A stretch of 64,000 nucleotides of DNA. It comes from Ohtaekwangia sp. Lineage in GTDB: Bacteria > Bacteroidota > Bacteroidia > Cytophagales > Cyclobacteriaceae. The translations under genes and the position numbers were made by a program. How positions within the stretch are numbered: position 1 is the first letter of the stretch; each line of letters begins with the position of its first letter. Below the pieces are notes generated by a model. It was given only the letters and a program-made list of their open reading frames with translations. It did not search any database and had not been told where the DNA came from. This document shows, in pieces, positions 17,354 through 27,179 of the stretch. The stretch spans positions 186,001-250,000 of the forward strand of contig JAJNPV010000021.1 in NCBI GenBank assembly GCA_021155195.1, read 5' to 3'.

Positions 17354-18277
17354 TTACGATATCGCTTCTTCCAATGTCTTTAGCATGGTTTTATGCTTAA
17401 TGGGGTTTGTGGCTATTAGAGTTTGTATGTTCAAAAGCTTCCACTTCACTGCGGGTAGACGCTGAAGGTTTTCAATTGGAACAAGATTCCATTGTGGCGT
17501 TCCTTTTTTAAAACTCAATAGAAATTTCCGGTCATCGACTGTGAGTAAGTCATTGACTTCAACCAGTAGTCTTTCCCTTACCGCTTCAAACGTCCTATAA
17601 AAAAATGGTGTAGCTGTCATTCCTGCAAACTGATTTTCAAAAGTTGCTCGATGATCAAGATAGTTAGGTTTGATGAGTTCACTCATGGGCCTTGCATGGC
17701 TAATGAGGAAGGTGATAAAGCCGAGTTTGATTTCTTCTGTAATTCCTTCGTTCAGGAAGAGATGGTATATATCAAAGAAATCCCGTGGATGCTGGCGATC
17801 CAGTGCTGCACATATTTTACCACCAAACAATTCTCCCTGCGACACTACCTGAATTGCGGCAAACTTTTGGAATTCTTTTTGAACTGCTTCTGAAACCGGC
17901 ATCAATCGAACCGGAAAAATAGTTCCTCGAGTCGTGGTATTCACTTCAATTTTGACAGTCGCTTGAGACGTTTGGCAATTTAGTTTTACATCATCGCCTT
18001 GCCCTAATGGGATTCGAGTAACTGATATGCCCGGGATGGCATCTTTCAAACGTACTTCTATCCGAGTGAGTGCTTCGGAGATATTTCGCAAGGCCATTGT
18101 TCGATCATCTTGCCAATTTATATAGGTAAGGTCAATGTCTACAGAGAGTCTTGGCATATTGCGCGCAAAAAGATTGATCGCAGTGCCTCCTTTTAGGGCA
18201 AGGCTTTCTTCCCTTGCTACCAGCGGTATAATGCTTAGCAAGAGATTTACTTGGGCTTGATAGTTGGAACGTATCAT
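17354..18277 (-). CDS. AbiEii/AbiGii-type nucleotidyltransferase toxin
   Basis: A 307-residue nucleotidyltransferase of the type IV toxin-antitoxin (AbiE) family. The signature LKGGTAINLF (about 27-36) and RLSVDIDLTYI (about 43-53) give the nucleotide-binding Gly pair and the metal-binding Asp pair. GQGDDVKL and the basic KLNCQ..TVKIEVN strand follow, then FGGKICAALDRQHPRDFFDIYHL, the conserved KICA..R.RPRD-like block. Members modify tRNA or other targets with nucleotides and can abort phage infection. The gene begins directly after the stop codon of the antitoxin gene (TAG then ATG), so the two are co-translated. It is cargo between tra genes and the methylase-helicase. Confidence 0.9.
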   Translation of the reverse strand: MIRSNYQAQVNLLLSIIPLVAREESLALKGGTAINLFARNMPRLSVDIDLTYINWQDDRTMALRNISEALTRIEVRLKDAIPGISVTRIPLGQGDDVKLNCQTSQATVKIEVNTTTRGTIFPVRLMPVSEAVQKEFQKFAAIQVVSQGELFGGKICAALDRQHPRDFFDIYHLFLNEGITEEIKLGFITFLISHARPMSELIKPNYLDHRATFENQFAGMTATPFFYRTFEAVRERLLVEVNDLLTVDDRKFLLSFKKGTPQWNLVPIENLQRLPAVKWKLLNIQTLIATNPIKHKTMLKTLEEAIS

Positions 18278-19036
18278 CTAAGTCAGTTCTTTGGGAATAG
18301 TGATGAGAAAGTCTGAATTATACACCCCCCCTTTTACGATGCTCCTACCTCCTTTGCCCAAATTAATTTTACTCTGATCCACAAACGGAAGCCACTGGTG
18401 TTGCGCTTTACTGGCCATATAAAGAAACAGTCTTTTAACTTTAACGGAAGTACACTGTTGCAACAATTCCTCTACTAGCTTAGGGCGCAGATTTGAAAGG
18501 CCTTCCATCACGTGATAACATTCCATCAAATCCAATTTATTAGGAGCCAGGAATAGGCATTCTATGATGGCTCGTTCAGGGGTGGAGATGTTTATTGAGA
18601 AATTTATCTGCTCATGGGATGTTAGTGCTAACTCGCTTGGGAGTAATGATGTTTTTATATGTTTCATCGGACGACTCCAATTATAATCAATAAACCAACG
18701 GGGCAATATTGTTTTCTGTGGTGAGAACAAGAAAACGGTCTCTTTTGACATCCTGAAATAATGTGCTAGCCCTTGCATAGAAAGAGCTGTTAAAGCACCT
18801 ACATGTATGGGTAATTTTTGCTGTTGCATAGAATATAAAGCTCCTTGCCAAACAACATTTTCTCTGGATCGTTTGAACGCGCCATACCCAATAGACTCTA
18901 GCCAGCCGTTTTTGAGATAGCTCTTTTGAAGTTCCCGTGAGATGCCCAGTCCTTCAAGCCATTTAGGCAGGACAACTGTCCCTTGCTTATGAAAATCAAG
19001 CATTTTCTTCAATTTTGATTCATTCTGGGTATTCAT
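18278..19036 (-). CDS. AbiEi-like antitoxin
   Basis: A 252-residue partner of the downstream nucleotidyltransferase. The N-terminal part (WLEGLGISRELQKSYLKNGWLESIG) is a winged-helix-like DNA-binding region as in AbiEi antitoxins, followed by GALTALSMQGLAHYF and TPERAIIECLFLAP, both typical of the AbiEi C-terminal domain. In this family the antitoxin also represses its own promoter, and the AT-rich 160 bases upstream contain an inverted repeat (19148-19181) that could serve as operator. Type IV antitoxins counteract the toxin without stable binding. Confidence 0.85.
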   Translation of the reverse strand: MNTQNESKLKKMLDFHKQGTVVLPKWLEGLGISRELQKSYLKNGWLESIGYGAFKRSRENVVWQGALYSMQQQKLPIHVGALTALSMQGLAHYFRMSKETVFLFSPQKTILPRWFIDYNWSRPMKHIKTSLLPSELALTSHEQINFSINISTPERAIIECLFLAPNKLDLMECYHVMEGLSNLRPKLVEELLQQCTSVKVKRLFLYMASKAQHQWLPFVDQSKINLGKGGRSIVKGGVYNSDFLITIPKELT

Positions 19037-19147
19037 GATACCAATATTATACTTTTTTTAATTAAAAGATTGATGCTTAATAATTTATTTATACTCCATA
19101 ATAGGTAGTCAAAATACGCATACACTCATTATTTTAAAGAAAGGAAT

Positions 19148-19181
19148 ATGATTTATAGATTCATACATAATCATAAATCAT
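19148..19181. repeat. 9-bp inverted repeat upstream of the AbiE operon
   Basis: ATGATTTAT (19148-19156) and ATAAATCAT (19173-19181) are perfect reverse complements separated by 16 bases. They lie between the methylase-helicase stop and the AbiE operon start. An AbiEi operator is one reading; a weak terminator of the upstream gene is another. Confidence 0.6.
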
Positions 19182-19200
19182 AGATTGGAGGCTGGAATAC

Positions 19201-22200
19201 CTAGAGCCGAATTTTATGTTTACCTCCTTTTTCAAGAGTCTTATATTCAGTTGGAGAATCTTCGGCACTAGTGGGCTGTAATTCATCTTTTGTTGAAAAG
19301 GATTTTTCCAGTCGTGCCGTCAGTTCCTCAATTTGATGCTTCAACTCTTTGATAACCGATTTCTCTTTGAAGTCCAGGGTTAGTTCATGCTTGTAGGTTT
19401 CGATTTTCTTCAAGCAGTTTTTAACAGACTCTTTTGTGTTCTCAATTACTTTGGGTAAGCGCTTAATGGAGTCAATTATATACCTTCCTGCCAGTGCAGG
19501 ATTTTCATTCAGCTTTCCGTCTGCATAATTATAGATTGTCCCAATGCTGCTTACTATATACACTTTTGATTGAACGGTGTGATAGTTGAGTTTAAAATTC
19601 AACACCTCTCCTATGGTGAATTCTCCCTTACCTCCTTGTTTCCTTAAGTAGGCTATTTCAGTATGGAGTAATTCACCTGCTATCTTTTTATCTTGAATTG
19701 TTTTCCCATTAATAGTGATTGGGATCCTTTCGAGATCAATAGATTGGATCGGATTCCAGTCGGCTTCAAGTTTAGATAGTGTTGTCTCTTTGGTTTTGAG
19801 GTCTCTTGTATTGAGGTCGATATAAAATTCAGACTCGGACTTTCGCTTGAGAAACACCTGATAGCTGCGTTCCAAGTCATACAGCTTCTTCTCCAACTTT
19901 ACTTTCTCGAGCAAATCCGTATTACCACTTAACAGGGCTACATACTCTCCGAAGTTCATACCTCCCTCCTGGTCGAATGCTCCTTCGTCAATCTTGCGCT
20001 GATCGATGGAGCTATTTTTTATTTGGCTGATAAACTTTTGTTTATTGGAAAGGATGTTGAACTGATAGGCATCCAGTGTTCTGTTCACCGCATAGATATA
20101 ATTACGAACTGTGTTTTCCCTAAATTCCTTTGCCATCAAATTACCTTGCCTGCCACCTCGCCCGGTCCGTTGTTCTAAGTCACTGGGTCTCCATGGTATA
20201 TCCAGGTGATGCATGGCGATGACTCGTTCCTGAACATTCACCCCTGTCCCTAATTTTTTCGTACTACCGATCAATACGCGGACCTCGCCACTGTTTACTG
20301 CTTTGAATAGGATTTCCTTTTTCTTTTTTGAATCATGATCATGAATGAACTGGATGTCATCGGGAGCCAGATCATGGTGATGTACTAATATGCGTTTAAT
20401 CTCCTGATACAGGTTGAAATTATTTCCGGTAGGTGTTCCTATATCGCTAAAGATGAGTTGAGTTCCTTTATAGAAGTCACTGTCTTTATATTCGTCTGCC
20501 ACTGTCTGACATAACTTCGCCACTTTGCCATCAGGCTCGAAAGAGTATTGATCTCTATTAATAAGCCTCATGTCTATGCTCATTTTTTTCGCGAGGTTGG
20601 TTGCGATGAGCATAAAGGCATTCATTTCTTTGTCGTTCAAGGTAAGGTCAACATGTGAAGGATCTTTTGTTTTTGTGAAGTTGATAAGTTTCTGGGTATA
20701 ATGATTTTGACTTTCTGTCGGCTCAATATTTACAATCAGGTTATCTACTTTAGGTTTTTCAATGAGTAGGTTATGATCGTTCACTACATGGGTGATCTCT
20801 GCATAAAATCTTGCCAACTCGGGTACTTTAATAAATTCCCGGTAACGTTCCTTCATCTTCAATTCATTCGTTACGGAAAACTCGTACGTTGAACTCTTTC
20901 GTGCATACATTTTTGCCCACGCATCAAAGGAATTTATAGTAAGTTCTTTTAATTTATCAGGACGGAGATACTTGAACAATAGGTACAATTCCACCAGGCT
21001 ATTGCTGATGGTTGTGCCTGATAAAAACGTAGCTCCTTTATCAGCACCTTTTTTCTTTTGGATGGTTCGGATTGCAAATTCAAGATTGAGTGCTCGTTGA
21101 CTGCCTGAAGGATCGCCCAGCCCGGCTACCTGTTGATGGCGTGTTGTGAAATGAAGGTTTTTGAATTCTTGACTTTCATCAATAAAAATATGATCGAAGC
21201 CCATTTTATCAAAGTCGAGGATATTTTCATCTCGTTCAATGGCGGCATCTGCCATCATGATTTTCACGCTTAGGTTTTGTTTCCTACTCTCTAAGCCTTT
21301 GAGAATACGTTTTGACAGTGAACGATTTTCAGATACTGCCTGAAGATCATCTTCCAGATTATTCAATTCCTGTTCCAAAATTTCCTTTTTTATTTGTGGG
21401 CTTTGAGGTATCGCCATGAACATATCATGTGTAATAATTACAGCATCCCAATCATTGGCTGCAATGCTGGCAAAGATTTGTTGGCGTTTTTGTTTTGTGA
21501 AATCTTTTTGTGGATCAGGTGCCAATACTTTTGCATTTGGGTATGACTTTAAAAAGTCACGAGCAATATCGGCTACATTCGCTTTCATACAAATGATCAC
21601 TGGTTTTTGTGCGATGCCAAGCCTTCGCATTTCCATGGCACCCGCCACCATAATTAATGTTTTTCCTGCTCCGACTTTGTGATCAGCGACTCCTCCATCT
21701 TGTTGGAGCAGCATCCAAATAGCATCCTTCTGATGAGTGCGGGGCGAAAAATGCTTTAGTCCTTCTAGCTGAAGGTGTGATCCATCAAAATTACGTTTGA
21801 CCGTGTTGTTGATATTCCGGTTATATAATTCTTCAATGCGGTGGGCAACATCTTCCCGGGTGTTCAAAAAATTCTCGAACTCCTCTTTAATCTCTTTTGT
21901 TTTTATTTCCACATTTTTCATTCCGTCTACGTCAGGCTTATATTTGGGAGGATCTGAGTCTGGAATTCGTATCTGAAGATACGGTTGCGTATCGGCCATG
22001 GCATACTCCATAATTTTACTTCCAGATATTTTTCCACTGTATGTTGAAGCTGCATATGTGATGCTCTCCTGGTTACTGTACCCCTTCATATTGACAAGGA
22101 AAAGGTCTGTCGATTCGAGGTACTTTATCTCCGTGTCTTCCTTGAAGATATGTTTGGCGAAGCTTTCATAAATATCGATAGGAATCCATCGCTCCCCGAT

Positions 22201-24150
22201 GTTGAGATCGATAAGTTCCCGTTTCAGATAAACTGGACGAATCTCTTTTAATCGCTGCAGGTGAATGTCAAGATCTCTTTCGGTTAACTCTTGAAATTTA
22301 TTTACCGTTCTATCTGAACTTTTAAGGTTTTCCCATGCTTCGATTTTCTTTACCACATTGCCACTGAGAAATTCATCCTTTGAAACATATTTTTCTTTCT
22401 CATTTTGTTCTATATCCCTGAACAGGATTTGCTGATCAAGTCCTTCGCGGATGATTTCATGTCTTTCCTTTTGAAGGAGCGCAGCAATAAAATCAATGTC
22501 TACGCTATTGGTTGCGTTCAACGAAAGTAAGACGGCATCTTTTAATGATTCAGGTTTAGCATAGGTTCGGCTTACATTGTTAATCTGGCGAGAGAAAATA
22601 TCTGCCTTTGTATATTGATTTCCTTCGAGGCGTTCTAACGAAAGGACTTTAAATCCTTCCGCGTCCATTAAAAGCAATTTCTTATTAGTAGCGAGATTTA
22701 GGTTTCCATAGCGAAAGATGAATGAATCGTAATTAGCATTTAGTTCCTGCCTACCTACTTTCATTTTAGTTATGTCCCCATCCAGTTCTGATTGCACCAA
22801 CTTTACAAGTGAATTTCTCAGAGCCATAAACTCGTGGACTCGATCTACATCTTTGATAATTGTTTCCGGTCGAACAATTTTGTCTGTTCCATCGTACTCG
22901 ATCACTCCTACCTTACTCTGATGAACAATGAGATTTCCTATTTTAAGCATTTCAAAATCAGGATGATCGATCGGTAGTTTGTAGACATCGCTGACATTGG
23001 TATGCAGAGGAGGTGGGTCATTGCTAAGAGTGTGTTCTACCTGTTGGTATCCTTTGTCGATCAGGGAAGCAATTGCTTGCCCCGTTTCATTTTCTGTTGT
23101 CCCATCTTTTGGAACCATGTCAAGAGAGTCACCCCGGTATTGGCCTCCTGAAACAAATCTTCCCAGCGCATTCTCAGGATTCTTCTGATAGTATGTACTC
23201 AAATCAATGGCTATCGATTCCCCTTTGTCATCAGGGATGGTATGCTTCGTAGACTCAACAAATAGTTTCTCTGTTGTTGAAACATTCCGCTTGGCTGTGT
23301 TCTTTCTGAGAAGGATAATATCTGTCACCGGAAACGTTCCGGCTTGTTCGAATACATTGTTGGGAAGACGTACTGCGGTGATTAAGTCTGAATTTTCCAT
23401 TAGGTACTTGCGCACCTCCTTATTTCCCGGACTATCCATCAATCCATTCGTTGTAATGAAGGCCAGTATTCCACCCTGTTTCAGGTTGTCTAAAGATTTT
23501 ACGAAATAGTAATTATGAATTCGGGTGGTTGCTTTGATCTTTACAGGAATCGCTTCTCTAAAAATATGATCATCATAGACGCTTACATTTCCAAACGGAA
23601 TGTTGCTGATTACTAAATCAAAATTCCTGTTCTTGAAATTCTCAAAGCCAGTATGAATCGTTTCTACATTTGGGTGATTGGCCTTTAAGATTTTGTAGGT
23701 CATATCATCTTTTTCAATGGCTGTTATGGAAGCATCGGGAAAGTGCTGTTTGATAGCTCTGACAAAATTACCAGTACCCGCTGCGGGTTCAAGAATTGAA
23801 TCACTCCTTACATTATTTCGTTTAACTGATTTGAGTATGGGTTGAATAATAAAGTCCGGTGTATAGAACGAGGAGAGGATGCTGTTTTTTATGCTGGCAA
23901 TAGCAGTTTTGTATTGGTCTCCAAAATGATTTTTCAGCAGGCGGTGAAAATCGAGAATCTCCTTTTCGTATCGCAAATCTTCTGCGTTCCATGCAGACTT
24001 GTTATCAATTGGAAGGAGAAGTTCTTTCAAGGCACCAAAGCCATTGAACTTGTATTGATCCAATTTTTCATGCGAGGGATTATCCTTCAGGAGTTCTTCT
24101 AATACCCCGAGCGAACTTTGATAAGATTCACGTTTGGAGAACTTAGCCAT
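19201..24150 (-). CDS. Giant N6-adenine methylase / SF2 helicase fusion
   Basis: A 1649-residue fusion typical of conjugative elements and large phages. The N-terminal methyltransferase has the SAM motif LEPAAGTGNF (about 122) and the catalytic motif SNIPFG (about 183), a variant of NPPF. After a long middle region comes an SF2 helicase: Walker A VGAGKT (about 827), IFIDESQEF in place of DEAH (about 991), GTTISNS, and motif VI RTGRGGRQGN (about 1333). A coiled-coil C-terminal region follows. Related proteins such as phage P1 DarB protect incoming DNA against restriction, so an anti-restriction role during transfer is likely but inferred. It overlaps the upstream 84-residue gene by 8 bases. 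Confidence 0.9.
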   Translation of the reverse strand: MAKFSKRESYQSSLGVLEELLKDNPSHEKLDQYKFNGFGALKELLLPIDNKSAWNAEDLRYEKEILDFHRLLKNHFGDQYKTAIASIKNSILSSFYTPDFIIQPILKSVKRNNVRSDSILEPAAGTGNFVRAIKQHFPDASITAIEKDDMTYKILKANHPNVETIHTGFENFKNRNFDLVISNIPFGNVSVYDDHIFREAIPVKIKATTRIHNYYFVKSLDNLKQGGILAFITTNGLMDSPGNKEVRKYLMENSDLITAVRLPNNVFEQAGTFPVTDIILLRKNTAKRNVSTTEKLFVESTKHTIPDDKGESIAIDLSTYYQKNPENALGRFVSGGQYRGDSLDMVPKDGTTENETGQAIASLIDKGYQQVEHTLSNDPPPLHTNVSDVYKLPIDHPDFEMLKIGNLIVHQSKVGVIEYDGTDKIVRPETIIKDVDRVHEFMALRNSLVKLVQSELDGDITKMKVGRQELNANYDSFIFRYGNLNLATNKKLLLMDAEGFKVLSLERLEGNQYTKADIFSRQINNVSRTYAKPESLKDAVLLSLNATNSVDIDFIAALLQKERHEIIREGLDQQILFRDIEQNEKEKYVSKDEFLSGNVVKKIEAWENLKSSDRTVNKFQELTERDLDIHLQRLKEIRPVYLKRELIDLNIGERWIPIDIYESFAKHIFKEDTEIKYLESTDLFLVNMKGYSNQESITYAASTYSGKISGSKIMEYAMADTQPYLQIRIPDSDPPKYKPDVDGMKNVEIKTKEIKEEFENFLNTREDVAHRIEELYNRNINNTVKRNFDGSHLQLEGLKHFSPRTHQKDAIWMLLQQDGGVADHKVGAGKTLIMVAGAMEMRRLGIAQKPVIICMKANVADIARDFLKSYPNAKVLAPDPQKDFTKQKRQQIFASIAANDWDAVIITHDMFMAIPQSPQIKKEILEQELNNLEDDLQAVSENRSLSKRILKGLESRKQNLSVKIMMADAAIERDENILDFDKMGFDHIFIDESQEFKNLHFTTRHQQVAGLGDPSGSQRALNLEFAIRTIQKKKGADKGATFLSGTTISNSLVELYLLFKYLRPDKLKELTINSFDAWAKMYARKSSTYEFSVTNELKMKERYREFIKVPELARFYAEITHVVNDHNLLIEKPKVDNLIVNIEPTESQNHYTQKLINFTKTKDPSHVDLTLNDKEMNAFMLIATNLAKKMSIDMRLINRDQYSFEPDGKVAKLCQTVADEYKDSDFYKGTQLIFSDIGTPTGNNFNLYQEIKRILVHHHDLAPDDIQFIHDHDSKKKKEILFKAVNSGEVRVLIGSTKKLGTGVNVQERVIAMHHLDIPWRPSDLEQRTGRGGRQGNLMAKEFRENTVRNYIYAVNRTLDAYQFNILSNKQKFISQIKNSSIDQRKIDEGAFDQEGGMNFGEYVALLSGNTDLLEKVKLEKKLYDLERSYQVFLKRKSESEFYIDLNTRDLKTKETTLSKLEADWNPIQSIDLERIPITINGKTIQDKKIAGELLHTEIAYLRKQGGKGEFTIGEVLNFKLNYHTVQSKVYIVSSIGTIYNYADGKLNENPALAGRYIIDSIKRLPKVIENTKESVKNCLKKIETYKHELTLDFKEKSVIKELKHQIEELTARLEKSFSTKDELQPTSAEDSPTEYKTLEKGGKHKIRL

Positions 24151-24397
24151 TGTCTTCTCTGATTCCGGCCAAACATTCTTTGAGTGCGATTTCCTTCGCT
24201 CCTAATTCATCGAAGCCATTGTGCATGGCCGTTTCGATTTCTTGCAAGTAGATGTCGACACGATGGCTGATAAACTCATCGGAAGTCATACCCTCCAAAA
24301 TTTCTTCCCGTTCTTGTTTTGTTAGCACCTTGAGAGCTTCGTGGATGACGCTACTAATAGGAAATTCAAGGTTTGATAGTTCCTTACTTTCTTCCAT
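24143..24397 (-). CDS. Small DUF1896-like protein
   Basis: An 84-residue acidic helical protein. The core DEFISHRVDIYLQEIETAMHN with GAKEIALKECLAGI resembles the FI..RAD.A...YE.A...G...EA.E.A...L pattern of DUF1896 proteins, which regularly precede large methylase/helicase genes in Bacteroidetes conjugative elements. It overlaps that gene by 8 bases here. Function is unknown. The assignment rests on pattern and position only. Confidence 0.65.
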   Translation of the reverse strand: MEESKELSNLEFPISSVIHEALKVLTKQEREEILEGMTSDEFISHRVDIYLQEIETAMHNGFDELGAKEIALKECLAGIREDNG

Positions 24398-24403
24398 GTG
24401 AGT

Positions 24404-25228
24404 TTAGTTTTGATCGAGTTCGTCTATTCGTTTGATGAATTTTTCTTTTAATTGAGTTAAGAAAAAAGCCTGGTCATTTTTCCGGAATTTTATTTCTTGA
24501 AGTACTCTATAAAAATTACCCAGGTTTATATTAAAGACGCGCTCAAACGTAGATGCTATTTGTTTGAGGTCTGTGTTGCCTTTGTTAAGAGCTTCAGTAA
24601 GATGAAGTGCATAGATTAATTCGATGAGGTGGGTTTTAGGGCCTGTCCAGGTGAGTAAAGTTTTTTCTTCGGTGTTCACGGGAGTATCAGTCTTGATTAT
24701 AATGGATTGCAGATAATCCCTCATCATTTGATTGGCTATCAAACGCGCCAAGGTGCTGTCATGCCATGATGTGAAATTTTCATCCTCATTTGGATTGTTG
24801 GCGTTCGTTCCGCGGATGAAGAATTTATCATCTAGGTGCGTTGAATTCGTGAGACAATAGGTGTGTAATTCCGCTTGTTTTTTTATTTGTTTACGAATGT
24901 GCTTTAGTTTCTGATTGTAAAATCTAAGCACAGATTCCTTTCCTCCGATGGGTTCATTAATTTTCAATCCGAGCATGTGCTCATAGTAATAATATTGGCT
25001 CATGAACAGTGGTTTAATTTCTTTAAAAAACGAGACCTCCTCTTGCCTTGTAGTAAAAGAATAATTGTGAATAAATTTTTTCAACTCCATTAAGCTGGAC
25101 TTTGCTGTTTCAAATGATTTACAAGCGACCCCTACCGGGTCGGTAGTTTCCATTCTGATAGTTTCCAAGTTCGTTTTTAGCATTTCCTGGAGTTTCACAG
25201 AAAAGGTTTTTAGATCCCGTGTTTTCAT
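24404..25228 (-). CDS. RteC-like protein
   Basis: A 274-residue helical protein. Features shared with RteC are the FFKEIKPLFMSQYYYYEHM block near residues 70-85, LDDKFFIRGTNAN near 132-145, and the C-terminal TWTGPKTHLIELIYALHLTEALN with RVFNINLGNFYRVLQEIKFRKND. RteC regulates excision and transfer in CTnDOT as part of the tetracycline-responsive cascade, but members elsewhere occur without that signalling. The start overlaps the end of the coupling-protein gene by 4 bases (ATGA type), so it is translated with the mobilisation genes. Confidence 0.85.
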   Translation of the reverse strand: MKTRDLKTFSVKLQEMLKTNLETIRMETTDPVGVACKSFETAKSSLMELKKFIHNYSFTTRQEEVSFFKEIKPLFMSQYYYYEHMLGLKINEPIGGKESVLRFYNQKLKHIRKQIKKQAELHTYCLTNSTHLDDKFFIRGTNANNPNEDENFTSWHDSTLARLIANQMMRDYLQSIIIKTDTPVNTEEKTLLTWTGPKTHLIELIYALHLTEALNKGNTDLKQIASTFERVFNINLGNFYRVLQEIKFRKNDQAFFLTQLKEKFIKRIDELDQN

Positions 25229-27168
25229 GGCTTACCTAATTTGGATTGTGTAATTTGTTTGATGTCTTCCTTGATTCGGAAATAATTTTCCTGAATTTCA
25301 TAATGACTAATTTTTCTGATGGCAGGAATTGGTTTGTACCCCTCTTCTTCCTTTTTGATCGCATCATGATCATTTAAAATTTCCGCATGAAATACTTTGA
25401 GTTCGATCTTTTGATCGGGGTCATCTGAAACAGTTCCTACAAATTCACCTGAGGAGAGCGAGGCGATCTTCGATGGAGGGATTGCTGAATCTAATTGTGT
25501 TGAACGACTCACAGAGGTATCGGCCGCATTGATAGAAATGCTTTCCCGCTCCTGAACAATTTTTCCAAATCGTTCTGATAAGAGCTTGGCCGTTTCCCCC
25601 ACTACCTGTCCACTAATTACGTTGCCAACAATATTCATGATCACTTCGGCCTGATCGCGTCCATAGTCTTTCTTGAGTTGACTATAATCCTGAACGGCTA
25701 AGGTAGTTGCTACCTTGTTTGCTCTTGCTGTGGCGATCAGGCTGTCGATGCCATTGAAATAGATGGTTGGAAACTCATCGAAGACGAGGCTGCACTTCTG
25801 TTGTTTCTTTTTGTTGACCAGCTTGATTACCCTTGAGATGTAAAGGGATAGCACGGCACCATAGATTTGTTGTTTCTGTGGATTGTTACCCATACACACA
25901 ATTTTAGGATCATCCGGATTGTTGATGTCGAGGGTAAAATCATTCCCTGATAATACATAATAGAGTTGTGGGGAAGAGAGTCTTGCCATTCCAATTTTTG
26001 CACTTGCGATCTGGCCTTCCAATTGTTCCATGGCATTGTTTCGGAAAGCAGACTCAAACGGGTTTATCAAGACTTCGATCTCTCGTTCTGTTCTAAGAAG
26101 ATTAAATAAGTTTGGATAATCCAACTGCATCAATTCGATCACATGAGGCAGGGTACAAAATTTACCGTCCTCATATTTCCGTAGAAACCAAATGATGGCC
26201 GTTACGAAGTTGATGGGTGATTCGACAAAGAAGTCGCCTTGTTTTTTGATCCAGTCACGATTGAGCCCCAGCATAATTGTGCGTGAGGATTCTGTGGCAT
26301 CGGTAATATCCACCATGGTGGTAGGATCCAAGGGATTACAACGGTGTGATCGGGACAGGTCCTCGAAGTTGATCACAAAGAATTTTGGTTTCATTTTGTA
26401 GTGGCGATAATTTTTTCGGAGTGAGTTATACGTAATTCGTGACAGATCATCATACTTAAAATCGTAGATGAACATGGTAAAACATTTTCGGATGTGTTGT
26501 GTGATGATGTGTCGGATTACAAAATAAGATTTACCAGCACCTGGAGTACCGATCACGAGCGAAGAGCGAAACGGGTTTATAATATTAATCCAGCTTGATC
26601 TTCGTTTGCCTTTAATCGTGTAGGCAGCCGGGAGATTTATGGAGTATTCATTTTCAAGCAATCGTTCTTCTTGCGGAAAAGATTCATTTAGCTTATTGAA
26701 GATATCATTTCGAAGCTTGAGTTGGAGAAGGCGAGAAATTCGAGTTCCACCCGTTAGAATAAATACATACCCCAGCGAGGTAAGTCCGATGTAGCCCGCT
26801 ATTCGGATTCCTTCTGCTCCCTGAATTTTAAAAAGGAAATGACTTAGTAAAAACAGGGGCAGGCCGATGATAATAAAATAAAGGGCATTGGAAGCATTCG
26901 CGTCTGCGTCTTTCTTGCCCTTCACTCCGATCAGGGATGTTAGTAGCAGACCCAGGGAGAAAAGTTTAGAGATATAAATTTCCCTGAATAAGCCTGTTGC
27001 TGAAAGCGAGCGAATGATCTGGTCGGTGACTACTAGTGTATATCCCTCATCCTGCCAGAAGGAATAGCCAAAGAAATAAAAGTGAACGATCAGGATGGCA
27101 ATACTGAGCAACCTGATAAAGTCAATGATCTTCTGCAACGCCTGTTCATTTTCTGTGTTTGCCGCCAT
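25225..27168 (-). CDS. mobC: Type IV coupling protein (MobC/VirD4-TraG family)
   Basis: A 647-residue inner-membrane ATPase that links the relaxosome to the secretion channel. Four or so transmembrane helices occupy residues 15-150. Walker A is GTPGAGKSYF near 203-212, followed by FMIYDFKYDDL, and the Walker B-like KCSLVFDEFPTIYF is near residue 460. ATTLAVQDYSQLKKDYG is the conserved block that follows. The order relaxase, coupling protein, RteC-like protein fits Bacteroidetes mobilisation modules. It begins 11 bases after the relaxase stop. Confidence 0.93.
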   Translation of the reverse strand: MAANTENEQALQKIIDFIRLLSIAILIVHFYFFGYSFWQDEGYTLVVTDQIIRSLSATGLFREIYISKLFSLGLLLTSLIGVKGKKDADANASNALYFIIIGLPLFLLSHFLFKIQGAEGIRIAGYIGLTSLGYVFILTGGTRISRLLQLKLRNDIFNKLNESFPQEERLLENEYSINLPAAYTIKGKRRSSWINIINPFRSSLVIGTPGAGKSYFVIRHIITQHIRKCFTMFIYDFKYDDLSRITYNSLRKNYRHYKMKPKFFVINFEDLSRSHRCNPLDPTTMVDITDATESSRTIMLGLNRDWIKKQGDFFVESPINFVTAIIWFLRKYEDGKFCTLPHVIELMQLDYPNLFNLLRTEREIEVLINPFESAFRNNAMEQLEGQIASAKIGMARLSSPQLYYVLSGNDFTLDINNPDDPKIVCMGNNPQKQQIYGAVLSLYISRVIKLVNKKKQQKCSLVFDEFPTIYFNGIDSLIATARANKVATTLAVQDYSQLKKDYGRDQAEVIMNIVGNVISGQVVGETAKLLSERFGKIVQERESISINAADTSVSRSTQLDSAIPPSKIASLSSGEFVGTVSDDPDQKIELKVFHAEILNDHDAIKKEEEGYKPIPAIRKISHYEIQENYFRIKEDIKQITQSKLGKP

Positions 27169-27179
27169 TGTGTTTGTAG

